Numbered from the stretch's first letter, positions 1 to 8,576 are shown. The stretch: 51,302 nt of DNA from Betaproteobacteria bacterium (GCA_003153475.1 PLYT01000059.1:1-51302), one strand, 5' to 3'. Notes: a model not told the origin generated them from the letters alone. Numbers and translations: made by a program.

Positions 1-117
1 CTTCATCTGTTACAGGCCACTAGTCCCGCGAGCATGCTTAGCCTTCCCACGCCCTTTGACTGATTCATTAGCTGTTTCCATTTCATCGGCTTCGTTCCCT
101 GACACGCTTCAAAGAAA

Positions 118-147
118 AGCCGCACCGTCGCGAGGATCGGTGCGGCT
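118..147 (-). terminator. Rho-independent terminator of the Q-rich protein gene
   Basis: A perfect 10-bp inverted repeat (arms 118-127 and 138-147, 10-nt loop) lies about 45 bases past the stop codon of the minus-strand gene that ends at 192. Read on the minus strand it is followed by a T-rich run (cttttcttt). This is seen directly; termination itself is inferred. Confidence 0.75.
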
Positions 148-191
148 GTTAGCTGGTTGCTCGGCGTGATTCGCTTCAAGCCAGCGCGATC

Positions 192-1301
192 CTAGTGTTG
201 ATTGTCGGCGTTGTGTTTGTTTTGGTTTTCCTGCGCCTGCTGATGCTGCTGATGGGCCGGCTGCGGCTCATCCCGCTTCGCTTGCTTCTGGGCCTGGTTC
301 TCGGTGCGTGTAGTCCGTTTCTCTTGCGCGTTCGCCTGACGCTGATCTACCGCGCTCTGCCGGTTAGCCTGCTGCTGGCGCTGGTTCTCCTGGCGAGTAT
401 CCTGCTGCTGCTTTACGTTCGCCTGACGCTGATCTACCGCGCTCTGCCGGTTCACTTGATTCTGTTGCCGGTTAGCCTGCTGCTGGCGCTGGTTTTCCTG
501 ACGTGTCTCCTGCTGCTGCTTTAAGTTCGCCTGACGCTGATCAGTCGCAGCCTGCTGTTTCGCCTGATTCTGTTGCCGGTTTGCGTCCTGCTGGCGCTGG
601 TTTTCCTGACGAGTATTCTGCTGCTGCTTCAAGTTTTCTTGTCGCTGATCCACCGCGCGCTGCTGATTCTGCTGCTTCGCCTCGAGTTTCCAATTCCGGC
701 GTTCCGTGACCCAGTTGGGACGGTTTGTCGCGACCCAGTTTGGATTCTGCGTATACCACCAATTGCGGGGACGCCACTGGTGCTGCTGATCGTAGGCTCC
801 GTCCTGATCGAACCACCGCGAGTCGAGCGAGGCCCAATCTTGATGATTGTCGTAAAACCACGTGGGATTGTTCTGATGCCACCAATAGGCATCGCGCCAT
901 TGGTGCTGGTCGTCGTAGTCTCCCCACTGAGTGTAGGCTGGCCCGGTGGCCCAGTATTCATTTTGCAGAGCCCGCCATACGTAAGGATGGTTCGCCAGGT
1001 ACTGCTCTAACTCCGGATGTTGCGAGCGCCAATTGGCGTTGTAGAGCAGTCCGGGATTGCGTGAGAGCTCGCGCGCGACATTCGGATGGTATGCCAGAAA
1101 ATACTGAAAGCTCTGGTTTCCCTCGTACTGCGGGACATCGTTGAACCACGGGTAGTAACTCGAGAAGCCGGGTACCTGCGGGCGCCCAAACTCAATCGTG
1201 ACCTGCGCCGCGGCTGGGGTAGCGATCGCAAGCGCGAGCAGTGTCGCGCCGAGCCACGCTAGCGATCTTATGTTGATTGGATAATAACGAGAGCGCCCCA
1301 T
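192..1301 (-). CDS. secreted Q/N-rich repeat protein of unknown function
   Basis: The 369-residue product starts at an ATG preceded by a strong GGAGG ribosome site. A signal peptide with a hydrophobic core (residues 13-31) ends in AAA-Q, so export is likely. Residues 35-200 are rich in Trp, Tyr, His and Asn, with repeated segments of the type QHQWR..WW..NP.W. Residues 205-340 contain four imperfect repeats of about 29-36 residues built on DQRQAN-KQQQ-TRQENQRQQ, almost without hydrophobic residues and probably helical or disordered. The function is unknown; a periplasmic or surface scaffold is one possibility. The gene is monocistronic with its own terminator. Only secretion and the repeats are firmly supported. 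Confidence 0.8.
   Translation of the reverse strand: MGRSRYYPINIRSLAWLGATLLALAIATPAAAQVTIEFGRPQVPGFSSYYPWFNDVPQYEGNQSFQYFLAYHPNVARELSRNPGLLYNANWRSQHPELEQYLANHPYVWRALQNEYWATGPAYTQWGDYDDQHQWRDAYWWHQNNPTWFYDNHQDWASLDSRWFDQDGAYDQQHQWRPRNWWYTQNPNWVATNRPNWVTERRNWKLEAKQQNQQRAVDQRQENLKQQQNTRQENQRQQDANRQQNQAKQQAATDQRQANLKQQQETRQENQRQQQANRQQNQVNRQSAVDQRQANVKQQQDTRQENQRQQQANRQSAVDQRQANAQEKRTTRTENQAQKQAKRDEPQPAHQQHQQAQENQNKHNADNQH
205..660. repeat. in-frame tandem repeats in the Q-rich gene
   Basis: The DNA for the C-terminal half of the Q-rich protein consists of degenerate tandem units of roughly 87-110 bp. For example, the gcctgacgctgatctaccgc block recurs near 331 and 422, with a variant near 529. 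Copy number may vary between strains. Confidence 0.7.
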
Positions 1302-1632
1302 CGGGACCTCCGCAAGCCTTACTCTCGGGAAAATTTGATTGGTCTAGCGCAACGTGGTCAAAGGCGAGTGAAAGGGCCACCGTTGGGCTGGATCAGGCTG
1401 GGACTCGAATCCTATATCGATCCCGACGCATCGAAACTACTGCGAGTAGGAGGCGATAGCTATGACAATACCCCTGCATCGGTGCTGTAGAGACCAGGAA
1501 GCGTTGTTGGCAGAGGTCGCCCAGGCGGTCTCGCCAAAATAGTACAGCATCGGCGCATCCACTTTTGCGCTGATTCGAGCTAGATCTAACGGCGCGGCTC
1601 GGAAGGTAGCTATTCGCCGCGCAAGAACTCTC
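1302..1632. other. gene-free intergenic region
   Basis: These 331 bases separate the divergent Q-rich and glycosylase genes. I see the ribosome site of the minus-strand gene directly beside 1301, but no convincing open frame, RNA gene, hairpin or repeat. Promoters of both genes probably lie here, but no clear -35/-10 pair stands out. Confidence 0.5.
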
Positions 1633-2532
1633 ATGCCGGAACTGCCTGATGTAACCTTATACGTCGATGCGCTTCGCTCGCGCGTTGTCGGCCACCGGCT
1701 GCTTCGCGTGCTCGTCAGGTCGCCGTTTCTGCTGCGCTCGGCTGATCCTCCGCTGAGCGCGGCGCACGGTGCCGTCGTTCGCGACGTGAGGCGGCTGGGC
1801 AAGCAGATCGCACTTGGCGTCGCCGACAACCTGTGGCTGGTGATCCATCTCAGAATCGCGGGGCGTCTGCATTGGAACACTTTGCCACCGAAGATGGGCG
1901 GCAGAAACCTGCTCGCGGCGTTCGAGTTCGACAACGGATGGCTGTGGCTGACCGAAGCGGGCAGGCAGCGGCGAGCTTCGCTGCACGTGGTCGTGGGCGA
2001 CGCGGGCCTGCAATCGCTAAGCGCCGGAGGTATCGAACCGCTCGACGCTTCGCTCGCGGATTTCACTGCTGCGCTGCGCCAGGCCAATCACACGCTGAAG
2101 CGCTCGCTGACCGACCCGCACATTTTCAGCGGCATCGGCAACGCGTACTCCGACGAGATACTGCACCGCGCACAGCTCTCGCCGATCGCGATGACGCAGA
2201 AACTGAGCGAGGAGGAAATCCAACGGCTGTATGATGCCACGCGCGCGACGGTGGTCGAATGGACGGATCGACTGCGCACTGAGGCGGCCGGTGAATTTCC
2301 CGAGAAGGTGACCGCGTTTCGCCCTGAGATGGCGGTGCACGGACGCTACGGCCAGCCATGCCCGCGCTGCGGCGCCAAGGTCCAGCGCATTCGCTACGCC
2401 AGCAACGAGACCAACTACTGTGCGCGATGCCAGACCGGCGGTCGCCTGCTTGCCGACCGCGCACTGTCGCGCCTGCTGCATCAGGACTGGCCGCGAACGC
2501 TCGACGAACTCGACGCACTGAAAAAGCGCTGA
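1633..2532 (+). CDS. mutM: Fpg/Nei-family DNA glycosylase
   Basis: This is a base-excision repair enzyme of the formamidopyrimidine-DNA glycosylase/endonuclease VIII fold, 299 residues against about 270 in typical Fpg. The N-terminus MPELPDV supplies the catalytic Pro (residue 2) and Glu (residue 3), and Lys57 sits in RRLGKQ like the conserved hairpin lysine. The C-terminal zinc finger is complete: Cys243 and Cys246, then Cys263 and Cys266 (C-x2-C-x16-C-x2-C). Residues 6-8 are DVT rather than the EVE of classical MutM, so the choice between MutM and an Nei-like paralogue is open. No strong ribosome site is seen. The gene stands alone on its strand. Confidence 0.88.
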   Translation: MPELPDVTLYVDALRSRVVGHRLLRVLVRSPFLLRSADPPLSAAHGAVVRDVRRLGKQIALGVADNLWLVIHLRIAGRLHWNTLPPKMGGRNLLAAFEFDNGWLWLTEAGRQRRASLHVVVGDAGLQSLSAGGIEPLDASLADFTAALRQANHTLKRSLTDPHIFSGIGNAYSDEILHRAQLSPIAMTQKLSEEEIQRLYDATRATVVEWTDRLRTEAAGEFPEKVTAFRPEMAVHGRYGQPCPRCGAKVQRIRYASNETNYCARCQTGGRLLADRALSRLLHQDWPRTLDELDALKKR

Positions 2533-2535
2533 ACG

Positions 2536-2787
2536 CTACTTGCCCTTGCCGGAGACCTGCACGGCCTGCTGGCCGCCGTTGGCGGAGTCGAAATATCGGT
2601 CAGCACAACAGCACAATCTGTAGGTCGGACGTTTGGCCAGCGTCCAAGTCGGTCGCGCTTTTGCCGCGACGTGCGTCGCCTGCGATGACTCAGGAATGTT
2701 TCTAAAGCCGGTCCGAGCATCGCGCCGGGCGCAGTCATCGTACACGCCGGACAATTTCAATTGGCCATCGGTTTCGGTCATGCACAA
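2536..2787 (-). other. possible gene remnant (83-codon open frame)
   Basis: The stretch between the glycosylase gene and the next minus-strand gene has one open frame whose last 20 or so codons (YFDSANGGQQAVQVSGKGK, then stop) look like the end of a real protein. The upstream part is compositionally odd (a run of three Cys) and contains a gtaggtcgg motif near 2621 with a small ggacg/cgtcc hairpin, resembling a degenerate REP-type element. I do not recognise the sequence and do not claim it is expressed. Confidence 0.2.
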
Positions 2788-2801
2788 TGTTTCACGATGC
2801 C

Positions 2802-3461
2802 TCAGTGGACCGCGACGGTCACGCTAGCCTTCGTTCGCCCGTACTGATTCGTCGAGTACAGGGTGTAGGTTGTCGTCGATTTGGGATTGACGACGATCGC
2901 AGTGCCGCGAACCGGCCCGACCGCGGGCGAAATGACGTTGTAGTTCGCAGTGGAGTCGGCGCTCCAATTGCCGTTCTTGAGCAGGTAGGCGTGATACAGC
3001 TCATACAGCCAGCAGCCGTCTTTTTCGAGCGCCAGCACGTGGCGGTCGCCACTGCCCGGCTTTGGATAGCCCTCGATCAACGCGGTCTTCGTGACCGGCA
3101 TAGGGCCCGGATCGCTTTCGCTTGCGTAGGCACCGAGCTCAATGGTCACCTTGTTTTGTGTGCCGGCGACGACTTGGTACGGGATGCCGATCGTTTGGCC
3201 GTTATAGGTTCCCGAACCGAAATCCGGATGGAGAGTGACTGCGCCGCCAATATAGTTGATGATGTTGGTGGAGTTCGGGTCCACTGGTGCGGCTGAAATG
3301 TCGGCGTTCCACAGATTGTCCATGGGGAACGGTACGAACCCGTTCAGGCTGGTGAGTTGTCCGACGGTCATTGTATTGCACGCGCTGCCCTGGGCCACAG
3401 CGGACGTGCTCAAAGCAATTTGCAGCAGAATTATCGAGAGCGCGCTAATGAAACTTTTCAT
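2802..3461 (-). CDS. secreted protein of unknown function, probably internally shortened
   Basis: The start is the ATG at 3461, which has a GGAG ribosome site eight bases upstream and begins a clean signal peptide (MKSFISALSIILLQ, cleavage after AVAQ). A longer frame begins at 3545 but lacks these signs. The first 170 or so residues (FPMDNLWNADIS, AAPVDPNS, LHPDFG, DPGPMPV, GDRHVLAL, CWLYELYHA) match, from memory, a family of secreted proteins common in soil bacteria. The last 40 residues (GTAIVV..STTTYTLYSTN..G, then SVTVAV) look like the end of an Ig-like repeat. The family's central core is missing at the junction near residue 175. It is divergent from the glycoside hydrolase gene at 3601. 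Confidence 0.7.
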   Translation of the reverse strand: MKSFISALSIILLQIALSTSAVAQGSACNTMTVGQLTSLNGFVPFPMDNLWNADISAAPVDPNSTNIINYIGGAVTLHPDFGSGTYNGQTIGIPYQVVAGTQNKVTIELGAYASESDPGPMPVTKTALIEGYPKPGSGDRHVLALEKDGCWLYELYHAYLLKNGNWSADSTANYNVISPAVGPVRGTAIVVNPKSTTTYTLYSTNQYGRTKASVTVAVH

Positions 3462-3552
3462 CGAAATTCTCCGCGACCGCGTTTCGCACAGCTTAATAGT
3501 GTTTCCCGCATTCATCGCTAGACTGGACCTTTCTTCATCGCTCACGTTCGAC

Positions 3553-3567
3553 TATACAAATTGTATA
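3553..3567. promoter_or_regulatory. perfect AT-rich palindrome between divergent genes
   Basis: TATACAA-A-TTGTATA is a 7-bp perfect inverted repeat around a single base. It lies 34 bases before the TTG start at 3601 and 92 bases before the divergent start at 3461. The size and position suit a dimeric repressor operator, and its right arm merges with a TATAAA-like -10 element. No regulator gene is adjacent. Confidence 0.4.
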
Positions 3568-3600
3568 AATACGGGTCTAATCGTAGGTTGAGGTGTTCGC

Positions 3601-6117
3601 TTGAGAAATCACGCAAAACTGGGCGCTGCGGAGCTCAAGCGCAGCCTGAGAGTTCGCGGACTTGCGTACGTCGGTTCGTTATTTCTTGCGGTCGTTTGCT
3701 GCCTTGCGCCGGCCGCCGTCGCGTTCGCCCAATCGGACGAAGCGGTCTATACCGACGCTCTGACCAACGGTTGGCAGAACTGGAGTTGGGCCACCGTGAA
3801 TCTGAGCAACAGCCAGCCGGTGCAATCAGGCACGGCGTCGATCAGCGTCAGCGCCGGGCCGTACCAGGCGCTCTATCTGCATCAGACCGCGTTCGACACC
3901 AGCCTTTTCAGCGACCTGGTCTTTTGGATTCACGGCGGTTCGACGGGCGGCCAGTTGCTGCAAGTACAAGCGACTCTCAACGGAACCGCGCAGACTGTCG
4001 TGACACTGCCTGCGCTGGCGGCGAACACCTGGCAACAGGTCTCGATTCCTTTTGCGTCGCTTGGCGTGCAGAACCAGCCGAACATGGACGGCTTCTGGAT
4101 TCAGGACCGCAGCGGAACCACTCAGCCAACGTTTTTCGTCGATAATTCTTCACTCAAGGCGCTCGCCGTGCCGAGCGTGGTGAATGTAACCGTGGACGCG
4201 TCGCAACCGCTGCGCACGGTGGACGCGCGGCTGTTCGGACTCAACTCGGCGGTGTGGGACGGTGTCTTCGATACCGCCACAACCATCAACTTGCTGACCG
4301 AGATGGGCAACCAACTGCTGCGCTTCCCCGGCGGTTCGCTCTCGGACGACTATCACTGGGCCACCAACACCACCGACAGCAACACCTGGACCTGGGCAAC
4401 CTCGTTCGCGATGTTCGCTCACGTGGCTACTTCCACCGGCGCGCAAGTCTTCATCACGGTCAACTATGGTTCGGGCACACCATCGGAAGCGTCGGGATGG
4501 GTTACCAATGCCAACGTCACCAATCACTTTGGTTTCAAGTATTGGGAGATTGGTAACGAGAACTATGGTTCCTGGGAAACCGACAACAACGTGCGTCCGC
4601 ACGATCCATACACCTATGCGCAGCGCTTCAAGGATTATTACGCCCAGATGAAGGCGGTCGATCCGTCGATCAAGATAGGCGCGGTAGCGGTGACTGGCGA
4701 AGATAGCTATGCCAACTACACCGATCATCCTGCGCTGAATCCGCGGACCGGGCAGTACCACAACGGCTGGACGCCGGTGATGCTCGCGACGATGCGAAGC
4801 CTTGGCGTGACTCCCGATTTTCTGATCTACCATCGCTATCCGCAGGCGCCGGGTGCGGAATCCGATCAGGGGCTGCTGCTTTCTTCAAGTTCATGGAGCA
4901 CCGACGCCGCCGACCTTCGCCAGCAGTTGAACGACTACCTTGGAACGGCCGCTGCCGGTGTCGAGGTGGACTGCACCGAAAACAACTCCGTCTATTCCAA
5001 CCCCGGCAAGCAGACGACGAGCCTGGTCAATGGACTGTTTCTTGCGGACAGTATCTGCGCCGCGATGCATACCGAGTTCAATTCGCTTATCTGGTGGGAT
5101 CTGCGCAACGGCCAGGAGACTGCTAACAACAATTCGTCCTCACTCTATGGCTGGCGTCTCTACGGCGATTACGGCGTGGTGGACGGCAACGATCCTGCCG
5201 GTCCGGCCGACAGGTATCCGACGTATTACGTAGACAAGCTGTTGCAGAACTTCGCGCGCGGAGGCGACCAGCTGGTCACTTCGACGAGCGACTACTCGCT
5301 GCTGACCGTGTGCACGGCCAAGCGGAGCAATGGTTCGATCGCAATGCTGGTCATCAACAAGAGCGCATCCGCCGCGCTCAATGCCAACATCGCGATCGCG
5401 GGCGCCGCCCCGGGCACGAGTGGTACGCTCTATTCGTATGGCATCCCGCAAGATGACGCCGCGCGCACTGGCTCTGGTTCCACCGACGTGGCTTCGAGCC
5501 CCGTCTCAGGTCTGGGAAGCAGCTTCTCGTTTAATTTTCCGGCCTATTCCGCCAACGTAATCGCGTTCGGAACTGGTACGGCTCCTTCGCCGACTCCGAC
5601 TCCAACTGGCACGCCGACCAGAACTGCGACGCCAACTGCTATTCCGACTCCGACCGCGACTGCCACCGCAACGTCAACGGCGACGGCCACGCAAACCAGA
5701 ACCGTAACGCCGACACCTACTGCAACTGCGACTGCTACTGCAACTAGAACTCCGACGCCGACGTCCACTGCCACGCGTACCGCGACGCCGACGCCGACTG
5801 CGACGCCGGTGGCTATCGGCTCAGTGTCGCCGACCAGCCTGAGTTTCGGGAAACTGCGCGTCGGCTCCACGAGCGGATCGAAGACCGTGACGCTCACCAA
5901 CACCGGCACCGCTTCTCTGACGGTGTCAGGCATCTCCGCAAGCGCGGGCTTTAAGCAAACAAACACCTGCACCGCGCCGGTTCCACCGAATAGCAGCTGC
6001 AAAATATTTGTCAGCTTCGCTCCGACGGTGAAGGGGAATGTAACGGGCACCTTGAGCGTCCACGACAACGCGTCCAACTCGCCGCAGTTAGTCACCCTTA
6101 GCGGCACGGGCAGGTAA
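3601..6117 (+). CDS. secreted glycoside hydrolase-like protein with T/P-rich linker and anchor-type domain
   Basis: The TTG start is preceded by GAGGTG at good spacing. In the 838-residue product, residues 1-44 are a signal peptide. Residues 45-190 form a beta-rich region resembling a carbohydrate-binding module. Residues 195-650 form an alpha-L-arabinofuranosidase-like (clan GH-A, GH39/GH51-type) barrel with sandwich domain: RFPGGS at 241-246, candidate acid/base Glu320 in WEIGNE, and candidate nucleophile Glu460 in DCTENN. Residues 660-737 are a Thr/Pro/Ala linker (PTPT, TATAT). Residues 740-838 form an ASPM-SPD-2-Hydin or choice-of-anchor-D type domain (SLSFGKLRVG, VTLTNTGTASL). The substrate is unknown; plant hemicellulose or arabinoglycan is plausible. 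Family assignment rests on motifs only. Confidence 0.75.
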   Translation: MRNHAKLGAAELKRSLRVRGLAYVGSLFLAVVCCLAPAAVAFAQSDEAVYTDALTNGWQNWSWATVNLSNSQPVQSGTASISVSAGPYQALYLHQTAFDTSLFSDLVFWIHGGSTGGQLLQVQATLNGTAQTVVTLPALAANTWQQVSIPFASLGVQNQPNMDGFWIQDRSGTTQPTFFVDNSSLKALAVPSVVNVTVDASQPLRTVDARLFGLNSAVWDGVFDTATTINLLTEMGNQLLRFPGGSLSDDYHWATNTTDSNTWTWATSFAMFAHVATSTGAQVFITVNYGSGTPSEASGWVTNANVTNHFGFKYWEIGNENYGSWETDNNVRPHDPYTYAQRFKDYYAQMKAVDPSIKIGAVAVTGEDSYANYTDHPALNPRTGQYHNGWTPVMLATMRSLGVTPDFLIYHRYPQAPGAESDQGLLLSSSSWSTDAADLRQQLNDYLGTAAAGVEVDCTENNSVYSNPGKQTTSLVNGLFLADSICAAMHTEFNSLIWWDLRNGQETANNNSSSLYGWRLYGDYGVVDGNDPAGPADRYPTYYVDKLLQNFARGGDQLVTSTSDYSLLTVCTAKRSNGSIAMLVINKSASAALNANIAIAGAAPGTSGTLYSYGIPQDDAARTGSGSTDVASSPVSGLGSSFSFNFPAYSANVIAFGTGTAPSPTPTPTGTPTRTATPTAIPTPTATATATSTATATQTRTVTPTPTATATATATRTPTPTSTATRTATPTPTATPVAIGSVSPTSLSFGKLRVGSTSGSKTVTLTNTGTASLTVSGISASAGFKQTNTCTAPVPPNSSCKIFVSFAPTVKGNVTGTLSVHDNASNSPQLVTLSGTGR
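5581..5810. repeat. low-complexity DNA coding for the T/P linker
   Basis: About 230 bp of near-repetitive ccgactcc/acgccga/actgcaac units encode the Thr-Pro-Ala linker. It is an in-frame coding repeat with no sign of a separate element. Confidence 0.7.
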
Positions 6118-6250
6118 CTGCGATCGCGCGTGCGCAATGTCCTGGTAGTCGCGCACCATCCGCATGAAGCCGGGCGCACCTTTCATCCGTCATTTGACAG
6201 TCGAATCGTAGTGGCGCTAATGCGAATTCGATCACACGGGAGGATGGAGC

Positions 6251-7276
6251 GTGGAAGTCAGATTCGGAATATTCGACCATCTCGAGCGCCGCGACGTCCC
6301 ACTCGATCAACTGTATGAGGAGCGGTTGCAACTGCTCGCCGCCGCCGCCGGCATCTACTGCTACCACCTGGCTGAGCATCATTCGACGCCGCTCGGATGC
6401 GCCCCGTCGCCGGGCGTGTTTCTGTCGGCGGTCGCGGCGCGCACGCGACACATTCATCTGGGGCCGCTGGTCTATCTGCTGCCGCTCTACAATCCGATGC
6501 GGCTGGTCGAGGAAATTTGCATGCTCGATCAACTGAGCCACGGACGTTTCGAAATAGGTGTCGGGCGCGGAATTTCACCTTACGAGCTCGCTTACTTCGG
6601 CGTGAACTTCCTCGAGGCGCGCGCGATGTTCGAGGAATCGCTGCAGGTGATCGTCGCCGGACTGCGCGAGCGCCGCCTGAACCATCAGGGAGCGCACTAT
6701 CGATTCAACAACGCGCCGCTCGAGATACGCCCGATGCAGGAGCCGAATCCGCCGTTCTGGTACGGGACTTCGACGCCCGACGGTCTGAAATTCGCGGCTC
6801 GTCACGGAATGAATATCGTGGCGGGCGGTCCCAATGGAGTTGTCGCTGCGGCCGCGCAGGTCTACCGGGCTGAGCGCGAGAAATTTCGCGACAGCGCCGA
6901 CAACCTCAATCCCCAGGTTCGTGTCCCAATCGTCGGCGCCGTGCGGCACTTCTTCCTTGCTGACACCGACAAGGAAGCCGAAGAGATCGCGCGTCCGGCC
7001 TACCGCGTCTATTACGACAACATCGTAAAGCTCTGGCGCGATCACGGCTCGGTGCCGACGCTGTTCACCGACGACCTTGATCGGGCGCGCAATGGCGACG
7101 CGGCGATCGTCGGCTCGGTGTCAACGGTGCGTGAGAAGATCGCGTGTTACTTCGAGCAGACCGGATGCAACTACCTGGTGCTGTCGTTTGCGTGGGGCAG
7201 TCTGACCGGCGAGCAATCGCGTCATTCGATGGACTTGTTCGCGTCGCAGGTGATACCTGAATTTATCCGTCGCTAA
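6251..7276 (+). CDS. LLM-class flavin-dependent oxidoreductase
   Basis: This 341-residue bacterial luciferase-like TIM-barrel protein starts at a GTG behind GGGAGG. Family marks include HLAEHHS near residue 38, LGPLVYLLPLYNP, the LDQLSHGRFEIGVGRG flavin-phosphate strand near residue 100, and the C-terminal VGSVSTVREKI segment. Such enzymes use reduced FMN and oxygen to oxidise or cleave small organic substrates. No partner flavin reductase is adjacent, and the substrate is unknown. The CurA-type reductase gene 120 bases downstream on the same strand may or may not be co-transcribed. Confidence 0.85.
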   Translation: MEVRFGIFDHLERRDVPLDQLYEERLQLLAAAAGIYCYHLAEHHSTPLGCAPSPGVFLSAVAARTRHIHLGPLVYLLPLYNPMRLVEEICMLDQLSHGRFEIGVGRGISPYELAYFGVNFLEARAMFEESLQVIVAGLRERRLNHQGAHYRFNNAPLEIRPMQEPNPPFWYGTSTPDGLKFAARHGMNIVAGGPNGVVAAAAQVYRAEREKFRDSADNLNPQVRVPIVGAVRHFFLADTDKEAEEIARPAYRVYYDNIVKLWRDHGSVPTLFTDDLDRARNGDAAIVGSVSTVREKIACYFEQTGCNYLVLSFAWGSLTGEQSRHSMDLFASQVIPEFIRR

Positions 7277-7399
7277 CGCCCCGACATCCGCACATTCCGT
7301 CCGCGCCCAAAATTGTTCCAGCTTCCTTGTCTGGCTGATGCCGATTCGCTAAGTCGGGAAGGCGTGAATCAGCTCCGGCAGTGAGGATATTTTAATCAA

Positions 7400-8425
7400 A
7401 TGGCAGAACTGAAAAATCGTCAATGGCTGCTTGCAGCGCGGCCGCACGGACTAATCAAGGAAACCGACTTCAAGTGGAACGAGACCACCGTGCCGGCTCT
7501 GACGGACGGTCAGGTACTCGTGCGCAATCTCGCGTTCTCGTTCGATCCGACTCAGCGCGGATGGATGTCGATGGACACCTACATCCCCGCCATTCCACTC
7601 GGGCAAACGATGAAGGCGGGAGCTATCGGGCAGGTGGTCGAGTCGCGCCGGCCGGGATTTGCGAAGGGCGACCTGGTGCAGGGACTCTTCGGCTGGGAGG
7701 ACTATACCGTACAAGGCGGCGAAGGGTTGATGGGGCTGCAGAAGCTCGCGGCCGGGACTGATCCGCTGCTCGCGCTATCGCTGCTCGGCACGACCGGGCT
7801 GACCGCATACTTCGGGACCATCTCGGTGGGTCAGGTGAAGCAGGGCGACACGTTCGTGGTGTCGGGCGCGGCGGGTGCGACCGGCTCGGTGGCGGGGATG
7901 ATCGCCAAGATCAAAGGATGCCGTGTCATTGGAATTGCGGGCGGCAGCGAGAAGTGCAGCTGGCTGATAAAGGAGGCCGGCTTCGACGCGGCGATTGACT
8001 ATAAGAACGAAAACGTCCGCGAGGGTCTGGCGCGGCACTGCCCCAAGGGCATCGACGTATATTTCGACAACGTCGGCGGCGAGATCCTCGACCTGGCGCT
8101 GGCGCGGCTGGCCAACCGTGCGCGCGTGGTGCTGTGCGGCGCGATCTCGCAATACAACGAGGCGCAGGGCGTCGCGGCGCATCCGCCGAAGAACTACTTC
8201 AACCTGATTTTTCGCGGCGCGCGGATGGAAGGATTCCTGGTGTTCCATTTCGCCAGGCAATTTCCGCAGGCAATTGCCGAGATGTCGAAGTGGTACTCCG
8301 AGGGCAAGCTGAAGAACAAAATCGATCTTCAGCACGGACTCGAGAACGCGCCGAAGACCATCATCCGGCTGTTCACCGGCGCGAACTTCGGCAAGCAACT
8401 GCTCAAGCTCGCGGACCCGCAATGA
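7400..8425 (+). CDS. NADP-dependent MDR oxidoreductase, CurA/leukotriene B4 dehydrogenase-like
   Basis: This is a 341-residue zinc-independent medium-chain dehydrogenase/reductase. The N-terminal GroES-like part carries SFDPTQRGWMS (residues 48-58). The Rossmann part has VSGAAGATGSVAG near residue 154, and DVYFDNVGGEILD is typical of the YncB/CurA/PTGR group. These enzymes reduce the C=C bond of alpha,beta-unsaturated ketones or aldehydes with NADPH. No zinc ligands are present, as expected for this group. It is followed by a good terminator, so it ends its transcription unit. Confidence 0.88.
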   Translation: MAELKNRQWLLAARPHGLIKETDFKWNETTVPALTDGQVLVRNLAFSFDPTQRGWMSMDTYIPAIPLGQTMKAGAIGQVVESRRPGFAKGDLVQGLFGWEDYTVQGGEGLMGLQKLAAGTDPLLALSLLGTTGLTAYFGTISVGQVKQGDTFVVSGAAGATGSVAGMIAKIKGCRVIGIAGGSEKCSWLIKEAGFDAAIDYKNENVREGLARHCPKGIDVYFDNVGGEILDLALARLANRARVVLCGAISQYNEAQGVAAHPPKNYFNLIFRGARMEGFLVFHFARQFPQAIAEMSKWYSEGKLKNKIDLQHGLENAPKTIIRLFTGANFGKQLLKLADPQ

Positions 8426-8458
8426 CCGATCTCTCAAATTGAACGATTGACGATGACG

Positions 8459-8489
8459 GGGGCCTCGACAACGAGGTCCCTTTCATTTT
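8459..8489 (+). terminator. Rho-independent terminator after the CurA-like gene
   Basis: A 9-bp stem (GGGGCCTCG/CGAGGTCCC with one G-T pair, 4-nt loop) is followed by tttcatttt, 33 bases after the stop codon at 8425. Confidence 0.8.
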
Positions 8490-8576
8490 CAATCTGGACG
8501 ACCGGATGGACTACGGCAGTCCTTGCCGAGTTTCGCGCTGCGCGCGGCGCTGACTTGGCGCGCGAGCGGAATCAAG

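Noticed and set aside
3..86. 27-codon minus-strand frame at the window edge (MKWKQLMNQSKGVGRLSMLA, then GLVACNR)
   Set aside because: It contains a lipobox-like LAGLVAC but stops two codons later. Nothing shows it is expressed, and it may be a chance frame.
331..660. CRISPR-like tandem repetition
   Set aside because: Repeats are in frame inside a coding gene, of uneven spacing and without unique spacers.
1390..1425. tRNA T-arm-like text (ggattcgagtccc on the minus strand)
   Set aside because: The stem pairs poorly, the invariant G53-C61 pair is missing, and no D-arm, anticodon arm or acceptor stem can be built around it.
8427..8576. Small plus-strand frame after the CurA-like gene
   Set aside because: It lies across a strong terminator and runs antisense into the MFS gene without a ribosome site.
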